Assembly: GCF_030272615.1 (NCBI RefSeq)
Contig: NC_081409.1
Coordinates: 18,292,260-18,356,259, forward strand
DNA from: Cryptomeria japonica
Lineage: Eukaryota > Streptophyta > Pinopsida > Cupressales > Cupressaceae
DNA: 64,000 nucleotides
Direction: 5' to 3'
Every line of letters begins with the position of its first letter. Position 1 is the first letter of the stretch. This document shows positions 56,346-64,000 of this stretch, piece after piece. The notes beneath the pieces were generated by a model. It was not told the origin of the DNA. It saw only the letters and a program-made list of their open reading frames with translations, and searched no databases. The position numbers were made by a program, and so were the translations under genes.

Positions 56346-58871
56346 ACATCAATATATATCTAAAAACAAAATAAGAGGATAAATGCACTTAAATTTGGGA
56401 ACAATAATGAGCAAACGTCATTGACATTTTGCATGAATCATTTGTCATGTGTACAATAATAGATACTTTTGATGTCCTCAATTTCAAAAAAAATTACAAT
56501 AATCCACATATGCAATGAGACAGTTACATAATCTCTCACAAGAAGTCACCATAACTCTCCCAAATCCACCACAACAAACCATATCACATACTTCCAGAAA
56601 GTAACCATAAATAAAGATAGAAATTGTGGAGACATAACATGCTCTACGAACACCTCAAAGTGCTAAGTTGTGCGATGTAAGATCTTCATAAACCCAACTA
56701 AAAAGCCCTAACACCACCTAGTTGTTCAATCTCATAAATCAAATTGAAATATGCATCTCACAGAACAACAATCTTAATTGAGATAACAATAATCTTAATG
56801 CCATCTTTATGCAAGGTGAGATTCCTGCTCGCTAACGAGGGGGATTCATTAGACTTACGAAAAACTTCGCTAAAAATAAACTTGATTTCATTTTCCTCAA
56901 ACTTTAAAACCCAGGTCACTAACCTAGGAGGCAGAAAATTAAATACTCTACACAAACAAAACTTAAACCATGTTTCAAATGTAAGATAGCGGTTCCATAG
57001 AAGTTTCCTTAAAAAGAAATCAGGAGGTGCTGCTGAGAAAATATAGGAGTATTTCACATGCAGATGGTCCCATAAATTTATAGCACTAAACAAATTTAAA
57101 AATTTCAAGCTCAGAAATTTTATAAAGCTTGTTGTCTCCTCTTCTTTTTAAAGTAACAAATGCTAAAAATTAAGCTGAAATTGATTTTAGCAATAGCTAT
57201 GCTAAAACTTGCAAATGCATTACATAGGGCAAAAAATCTCCTACGTTGATGGGGGAATTTTCAGCCCCAACCTAACGGCACCCACTACAAATTTCAGAAT
57301 CAAAAAATAGGGGCAACCATTTCTGAGGATAAGATTCCATTTATACAATATCAGATTTTTCCTTCATATAAATAAATCCTAAAGCCCCTCAATGGGGCCA
57401 ATTACTAAGTGATAATGGTTTTTAACTTTTTATCCTAAATATAAACAAACTTTAACGGTTAAATTTAAGAAATCCCTGATGGAGGGAAGGGAATAAAACC
57501 ATTAACAATAAAGAAATAGAGTGCTCAAACACAACATGCTATTTGTTGCAGATCCAGTTTTTGACAAGCCTTCAAATTCTAACCTGACCTTTTAGTTTAT
57601 TTAAATAAACTGCTTTTTTCTATGGATTTATTCCAACAAACAAACCATATCTGCTCTTTACAAGAATTGTTACACTCTTTTATGAAATCGGTGATGCTTC
57701 TTACAAGAATTGTTACACATCCAATTAAAAAATGCTGAAAATGCATAATTTGTCTCTTTGCAAACACGAATTTGCAACAATATATGTTATATGGTGGTTA
57801 AACAATTTATACAGAATGATCATTTGGTGTGTGAAGGTATCACAGAGCTTGATCTCTTGATACATTTTGTACAGACGTAAAAGCACACACTGCCTGGATT
57901 GGCATTGATGATGAAAGGGATTTGGATAATAATGTCAGTTGGCTGTACCCTCTTTTTCTATAGAATCCTTTTCTTTCCTCTTCATGCACTCGAGAATACT
58001 AGGTCAATTCAAGTTACTGACAAATGCACCTAAGGGACAACAATGTAGAAATATGCATATGTTCAACCACACTTCCATTTATATTTATCCAGTTTCTAAT
58101 CCATCATCAAACAAAATGGTCGAGTAAAAATACAATTGTCCAAATTTATAACTAAAAGTGCCAAATTTACCAAGGGCCAAGACAAATATAATCTTGCTTG
58201 TAAAAAACAATTATGCCCCACTTCTCTGAAAGGAGAATTCTAACTACATTTAAACCTGCTTAACGGTACTCTAGAGATTCTGGGACTTAAGAACATGGAG
58301 CGTGATTTCAGGGATAACCAAAAAGTTACCAGATTTGGGGAATGGCAAAGGGACACCTCTAATAATCATAGTAAATTCACCCTGCTGAATTTGCAATGGT
58401 AATCCTCACCCCTTTAGCTCAAGGTTTTTAACTTTCTTTTATTTCTATGCACTAAATGGGCGTCCTGAAAAAGGGGACATCTCCTCCATGACCCCAAGTC
58501 CCTACCACATCCAGGGCATCAACTGTAGTTCCGGGTATGCATCGCCATAGAACACTCAATCTCCCATGAAATTATGCACTCATATGTAATGTAGACAACT
58601 AGATGTGTACTTCCAACTGTTAACATAGGCAAAAGATAGCAAGAGCATCAAAAATATATTGAGAGCAATTCATTTTCTTTGCATTATTAAAATGCGAGAA
58701 GGTAATATACTCTATGCACATAAATTTATGTCATTAGCCACTAAATAAAACACGTTGGCAAACTGAACATGCCACAAATGAACTACATTGTTCCCACAGG
58801 GAAAGCTAGTCAAGTTAAATGACAGTATCGTATTAACTTTTATAATACTTGTAAAATAATTGTAAATGATG
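56346..58871. other. Intergenic DNA and probable 3' flank of the EFG1-like gene
   Basis: No recognised gene. The minus-strand frame 57108-56758 (116 codons; FEENEIKFIFSEVFRKSNES is the most protein-like phrase) has no family I recognise and no splice context. Positions just below 58872 are presumably the 3' UTR of the minus-strand gene. Confidence 0.4.
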
Positions 58872-59900
58872 TTATTTTTTCTTCTTTGGTCGCCGTTTTC
58901 TTCGTGGCTTCTTTTGGGCATCAGAGTTGGAACTCAAGCTGCCACCCTGACTAGAGGTGTTCTTTAAACACTTCTGGCTATTACTCGAGGGACCACCTAA
59001 CCTTCTGCTTGAAACGTGGGATCTGGCCTTCCCTGCAGTTGTATGGCTACTGGATGGGCGGCCACTTCTTGATGGAACCCCACTGCTGGTACTTGTAGAT
59101 GGGTTGGTCCATGGCCGAGGAGGGGGCATCAGGTCCCTAGCAGATTTCTGCCTCTGCAAAAAGCATGGCTCAATACACATAAAATTAGGAAGAAACTACA
59201 ATTTGAAGGCATTGTTTCTCTTACTAACCTTATTTTTCTCATCACTTGACATGCCAGAAGTAGCTTTCCCAGAAGCACTTGAAGCTGGTTCTCTGCTTGA
59301 AAACAAAAAGAAAAATGTTGAATTTTCTGACTTAACTAATGGTCTACCTTAGAACAAACCAAAGTTTTAAATTCTCACAAACTTATGTTAAGTTGTTAAC
59401 AAATTGAAATAAATATACATTGTCTGATATAGCTTGCTTTCATCTAGTTATGAAATTTGCATTTCATATATACAGTCTCTGAATGCCAATGATCCTAGAA
59501 TCCCTTGAATAACAAAATGAAAGAACAGCTATAGTCACATTCACCTGGTGCTTTTATCTGTCCATTCATCATCAGCATCAACTTCATCACTAGAGCTACC
59601 CGCCATGAAGAATTCATCCTCACTAATGTCCATGGCTCCATCATCATCACTGCCAGTTTCTGTAAAGAAAAATGAAGATTGTAGATCACTCGATAAAAAT
59701 AAATTCACGTCATTCAATACAATTCTACTTCCAAATAAAGTAACTCTCTTGACAAACTAACCTTCAAGATCGACACCTGAGGCTGCAGCAGCAGCAAGGT
59801 TTGCTTTAATTTGTTCACGCAATTTATTCCTTTTCCCAACTAGCTCTGGATCATTTACTCCCATAAATATAGAAATGTACTTTTCTGTTTTCGGAAAGAA
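58872..59900 (-). CDS. EFG1: rRNA-processing protein EFG1-like, C-terminal four exons
   Basis: Minus-strand exons 59900-59762, 59659-59545, 59292-59229 and 59153-58872 (stop TAA 58872-58874). All junctions are GT-AG and phases agree throughout. The first exon reads FFPKTEKYISIF then NKLREQIKANLAAAAASG, the end of the EFG1 domain. Next come an acidic stretch (SDDDGAMDISEDEFFMAG, DEVDADDEWTDKSTR), a Ser-rich region and a basic nuclear signal, KKPRRKRRPKKKK, at the C-terminus. In yeast, Efg1 is a nucleolar factor needed for early pre-rRNA cleavages and 18S maturation; this family link is from memory of plant homologues. The 5' exons are not found up to 61.3 kb. The gene either continues beyond the Copia insertion through a long intron or is truncated. 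The visible exons carry no lesions. Confidence 0.72.
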
Positions 59901-61302
59901 CTGCAAATAGTTTGCCTATCATGTCAGTACCAGGATAACTAAACCTTACAATTATTCATTAAACTGCACAACTGCCATGGTATAGAAATAACTAGACATA
60001 TAATCCTTCAATGTTCATATCCAACAGTTCAATTTCATTCCAAAGAGAAAGACCAAGATGTGAAGTCCGTTCACTGATAAATATGAAAAAGCAAAACAAG
60101 ACAAGCCAAACATTGAAGCTTACAAAATCAAATCAACATTCATGCAATTGATGGAAGTCAAAGAAGAGTAGACTTCAATATAAGTGACTTCTATGTTCCA
60201 CACCAGATACGAAAAGAGACTGCAATGCAGCAAATGAATTCAACATAAAAGCAATTTAAAATATGAACAGATCTATACATTATAAAAATCAAGATTAGAC
60301 AGTTCGAGGTACAATCTAAGCTGATAGCTCTTGACAATATCCTGTTCGAACTAAGATAAATTTTGGACCAGCTAAATTCTAACCTCCAATATTGAGTTAA
60401 AGATAATTTAGGCCAGAATTGAAGAAGTTTGGTTAATAAATAATATGTTATCCACTATTTGTTAGACGTTTATGTACATTCATTCACCATTTCTCCTTTA
60501 TTTCCACAGCACAAAATTCCAGATCATGTGGAATTTCTAGTATGCAAACGAATAATACTTGCTTCAGCCTTATATTAACATTTCAACTTTTCAGCCACGC
60601 TGCTGTAGTTATTCACAAAGGTTACCCCATGACTGGTGCGTCATATTTAAGTTGCAAGTAACAGAATATAAGAAAGGAAATGAATTACAAAATTGACTTA
60701 ATACACAATAGTCCAATAATTTGGGGAAAAGAAATGTTTCAGAGAATTACATATAAATGAATTATAAGCATATCATATTCAGATTCTATGTAACTATATA
60801 ATATTAAGTAATGCCCCCTTCTTAATTAAATCAAATATCGAAGACAGTAGGTTAGTTAACATTTTTCATATTTCCCATGGGCTAAGGGAAATTGATAAGG
60901 ACTAATTTTTAAATTTAATATTTAATTTTGATCCTTAATTAACATTGTTCAAACTTGGTAAATTGGACTAATATAACATTAAATGATGGCAGTCCAAAAC
61001 AGTGAATGTGATTCCTCATGGAGCATTTTGTAACTTTTAAGATCTTATGGCCACATATTTATGGCAGATTCTTTGCCAGTTTCATGACAGCCTTTAGGGA
61101 TGATGTAAATGGAAGCTACTGATTAAAATTAGCCAGGAGTCAAATGAAGGGTTACGACAAATCTTTATTCTCCTAAGAAGCCTTGGAAACTAAATCAACA
61201 ATTAGTTCTTCCTTGTCCCCTTTTCTTCTTCTTCTCTCTGCAATCTTTTCTAATGTGGCTTGTCTTGCCACAATTCCAATATTTTACTTTGGACCTATCG
61301 TT
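59901..61302 (-). other. Probable intron of the EFG1-like gene, no exon seen
   Basis: Starts with the acceptor TATTTGCAG (minus strand) of the exon at 59900. I find no minus-strand segment that reads as the conserved coiled-coil part of EFG1. AT-rich, with no other gene. Confidence 0.45.
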
Positions 61303-62015
61303 TGTAACTAGGCTCAGAAAAAGGGGTTCGGATTGCCTAAGGCAACATCCGAACCCCTAAAGGGCTGGGCCCCCCTTTCCCAAGGTTTAACGTGTAGGGC
61401 TGAACCCTTCATGTCAAAGAAGGTAGCGTGCCCCTAAAACAGGGCCAGCCCTATAATGACACGCCACACTAAAACAATATTGGTGCCAAACATATTTACC
61501 TAATTAAGGCCGACTTGAAGGACTTATGCTCATATAAATAAAGATCATTTGCCAAGGTTAATTCACTCATTCAATTCATGCAATTAGCGAAATCCATCTG
61601 CTCCTTGGTGTGCGAAATTCAGAGGTGAACTGGGTGAACTTATTCAAGGAAGACAAAGTTATTTTGGTGTTCCTAATTACTGTTAGATGGTGCATTTGGT
61701 GAATTTAGAAGTGCAGACCTGATATAATGAAAGGGCAGATCTGAGTCATTCAAATAAGAAGTTGAAGTTTCCAGATCTGAGTCACATGACTGGAGCTAAG
61801 TATTGTATTGTTACAATTCAAGATTGAATACATAATCTGACCTGTGGGTCTTTAGTGCTGGGTTTTTCCTCCTTGGAGGTTTTCCCAGGGTAATTGTGTT
61901 AGTCTCTTGTGCATTTGTTTTCTCTCTTTCGTTTACTTGCATATTAGTTACTTAATGTTAATCTGAATTTAAATACTGAAAGTCTGATCGCTAGTCTGAG
62001 ACACAAAAATTAACA
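61303..62015 (+). repeat. 5' LTR of Copia element G
   Basis: The right end is firm: ...ACAAAAATTAACA at 62015, directly followed by the primer site. The left end is set at TGTAACTAGG (61303) by analogy with the solo LTR at 44770, which has a hairpin just inside its start; it is uncertain. Inside: hairpin AGGGGTTCGGAT...ATCCGAACCCCT (61322-61358), TATA-like ATATAAATAAA (61532-61542), and GGTTTTTCCTCC/GGTTTTCCCAGGG near the 3' end. Confidence 0.65.
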
Positions 62016-62027
62016 TGGTATCAGAGC
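62016..62027 (+). promoter_or_regulatory. Primer-binding site of Copia element G (tRNA-iMet)
   Basis: TGGTATCAGAGC immediately after the LTR. Confidence 0.95.
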
Positions 62028-62098
62028 TAAGGTTTTACTAAACTCAGATTTCAATAAATTATTTGTTGCATCTAGCTGCTGTTTGTTTTCAGATTAAA

Positions 62099-64000
62099 AT
62101 GTCAGGTTTGAGGGCTGAAGATAGACTCGATGGAGCCCTTGACTTTGCTGCTTGGAAAGTCCGTATCCTATTGATTCTTGAAGAGAATGAACTGCTTAAA
62201 TTTGTAGAAGAAGAAAGGCTGTCCCCTCCTGAAGATGCTGAAGAACTGAAGCAGTTCAAGAAAGACTCTCTCAAGGCCAGGAAGATCATAATTGAATCAG
62301 TCAAGAATCATCTTGTCACTGTCATATCAAAATTTGCTTCTGCCAGGGAAATGATCAAACACTTGGAAGGAATGTATGAAGTTGACAACCTCAGTAGGGC
62401 TCTTGCTCTAAGGCAGCAGCTACTTCACATCAAAATGAAAGAAGAAGACTCAATCATGGCCTACTTCATGAAGATCAATGAACTGAAGGATAAGCTAAGT
62501 ACTCTTGATTGCCAAATTTCAGATAAAGATCTTGTAATGATTGCATTAAATGGCCTACATGATGAATGGGAAGCATTCATTCGTAGCATTGGTGGAAGAG
62601 CTGAACAACCCAACTTTGAGCGTCTCCAATCTAATTGCATTGAAGAGGAATCTTGAATTGAGGTAAAAGGAAAACTCAAGAACTCTCACAAAGATGATAA
62701 TCATGTTCTCACAGCTAAGTCTAGGAAAGGTGGGCATTGGAAGAAAGAAAAGAGAAGCAAAGATTTTAGATCCTCTTCCTACGATCCAAGGAAGAAGTCA
62801 AGAGATTCCTCCCACATTCGTTGTTTCAGATGTGATAAGTATGGTAACTATGCTAGATATTGTCAGAATGGTCCTAAGGAAAGGGAAGCCAATTTAAATG
62901 AAGTCGCTGAACAAAATGAGGACTATCTTCTTATCTCTGTTCTATCGAGCAACCTTCCTACGGTTAGTGATACTTGGATAATTGACAGTGGAGCCTCTAG
63001 ACACATCTCAGGTTACCGTGAGCATCTTTCAAATCTAATAGAAAAGGATACCAACCTTCATGTGGTAATCGGTGATGATGCTCGATATTCGGTAAAAAGT
63101 TCTAATACTACTTCCTTAAAACTAGATTCTGGTATTTCCTTACTACTCAGTGATATTCTTTTTGTACCTGGAATTAAAAGAAATCTTATTTCCATTTTTG
63201 CTTTAGAAGATAAGGGTTTGCAAATAGCATTTTCTAAAGGGAAAGTACTTGCTTGGTCTAAGAAATCTAGTTTCAAATCTGCTCGTGTTATTTGAAATAG
63301 ATGTGATAGTTTGTATAAGCTTGCAGCTAACCCAATTCAAGCTCTCATCCATGAGGCTCCTGAATCATGCGAGCTATGGCATAGAAGACCTGGACATCTA
63401 CACTTTCAAGCTCTCCCCACTCTTAGTAAAATGGTTAAAGGTATGCCTAAACTTAGTTTATCTCATGATGATGCTTGTAAAGGTTGTGCATTGGGTTAGA
63501 ATGCGAAGAGTCCATTTCATAAAAGTGATAGTAGGGCTAAAGAAAAGTTAGAGCTTCTTCATTCAGATTTATGTGGTCCTATGTCTGTAGCATCTCCTAG
63601 CGGTTTCCTTTATTATGTTATCTTCATAGATGATTTTTCTAGGAAAACATGGATTTACTTTCTTAAATCTAAAGAGTCTGACGAAGTCTTAAATAGATTT
63701 AAAGAATTCAAAGCCTTGGTTGAAAATGCTTCTGGAAAACAAATTAAATGCTTAAGGTCTGACAATGGAGGTGAGTACACCTCAGATAGTTTTCATGATT
63801 TTTGTATTGAGACAGGAATTAAGAGGGAGTTTTGTGTTCCCTACAATCCTCAGCAAAATGGAGTTGCTGAAAGAAAGAACGGGACCATTGTTGAAGCTGC
63901 AAGAGCCATGATTCATGATCAAGACTTGCAACCCTTCCTATGGGCGGAGGCATCCAAAACAGCAATTTACATTAAGAATAGATGCCCTCATCATGCTCTA
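62099..64000 (+). pseudogene. Gag-Pol of Ty1/copia element G, broken by three stops and cut by the window end
   Basis: One frame from ATG 62099 (MSGLRAEDRLDG; the upstream in-frame start at 62063 is less likely). A UBN2-type Gag runs to TGA 62654-62656. In the same frame follow a zinc knuckle CFRCDKYGNYARYC with Asn in place of the zinc-binding His, aspartic protease WIIDSGASRHIS near 62975-63012, and TGA at about 63293-63295. Then come GAG-pre-integrase LWHRRPGHLHFQ...CKGC, TAG at about 63497-63499, and the integrase core with SDLCGP, RSDNGGEY and NGVAERKN (D, D, E present). The order protease-integrase before reverse transcriptase identifies Copia. The three nonsense codons show it is inactive. 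RT/RNase H and the 3' LTR lie beyond the window. Confidence 0.9.

Noticed and set aside
56758-57108. 116-codon minus ORF as a gene
   Set aside because: Single short frame with no family, promoter or splice support; left only as a note in the region entry.

Overview
This is a stretch of seed-plant nuclear DNA, AT-rich and dominated by transposable elements. It carries one clear piece of a host gene, the spliced C-terminal exons of a plant EFG1-like rRNA-processing protein at about 58.9-59.9 kb. No bacterial, plastid or CRISPR features are visible. The scale of LTR-retrotransposon nesting, the long introns and the poly-C Copia remnants suggest a large genome such as a conifer or other gymnosperm. 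That is inference; nothing here fixes the species.

1-6.4 kb: older, partly plus-oriented copies of one LTR family (called the GGACC family here, after its GGACCATGG-type hairpins). They comprise an LTR cut by the window edge (1-475), an LTR at 1781-2963 inside another LTR-like sequence, and a decayed element with a recognisable primer-binding site (LTR end 5195, PBS 5199) and broken internal ORFs.

6.4-36.8 kb: a four-level nest, solved from target-site duplications (TSDs). Element C (6442-36834, TSD ATTTT) is a non-autonomous LTR element with 1.68-kb LTRs and only about 1.5 kb of its own interior. Its left LTR was hit by element B (6919-16158, TSD AAATG), a gag-protease element without reverse transcriptase. 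B's right LTR was hit by solo LTR D (14114-15465, TSD GCAGT). C's interior was hit by element A (18202-34469, TSD GGTTC). Element A is a 16.3-kb Ty3/gypsy element of Tat type: two RNase H domains, G-patch, LTRs identical by eye. It has a single in-frame stop in gag. On its opposite strand it carries an intact, apparently spliced plant-mobile-domain (PMD) gene with its own TATA-like promoter. The PMD intron and the gag leader both carry a CpG-bearing GCGTCTGTG-type motif array, each in the sense of its own transcript. This is the most interesting object in the window.

36.8-58.6 kb: AT-rich intergenic DNA with small complete or relic elements. These are a 375-bp TRIM with PBS, polypurine tract (PPT) and TSD, a MITE-like foldback, a solo Copia-type LTR, three LINE fragments (two with clear TSDs), a decayed GGACC-family LTR, an approximately 0.88-kb tandem duplication rich in TCGA/TCGG words, a TA/CA/TG microsatellite, and an approximately 0.9-kb tandem duplication of which one copy holds a LINE.

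58.9-64 kb: EFG1-like exons on the minus strand, then a plus-strand Ty1/copia element (5' LTR, iMet PBS, gag-protease-integrase frame with three in-frame stops) running off the right end. The missing 5' exons of the EFG1-like gene are not seen before this Copia, so the Copia lies in a long intron or marks a truncated gene.
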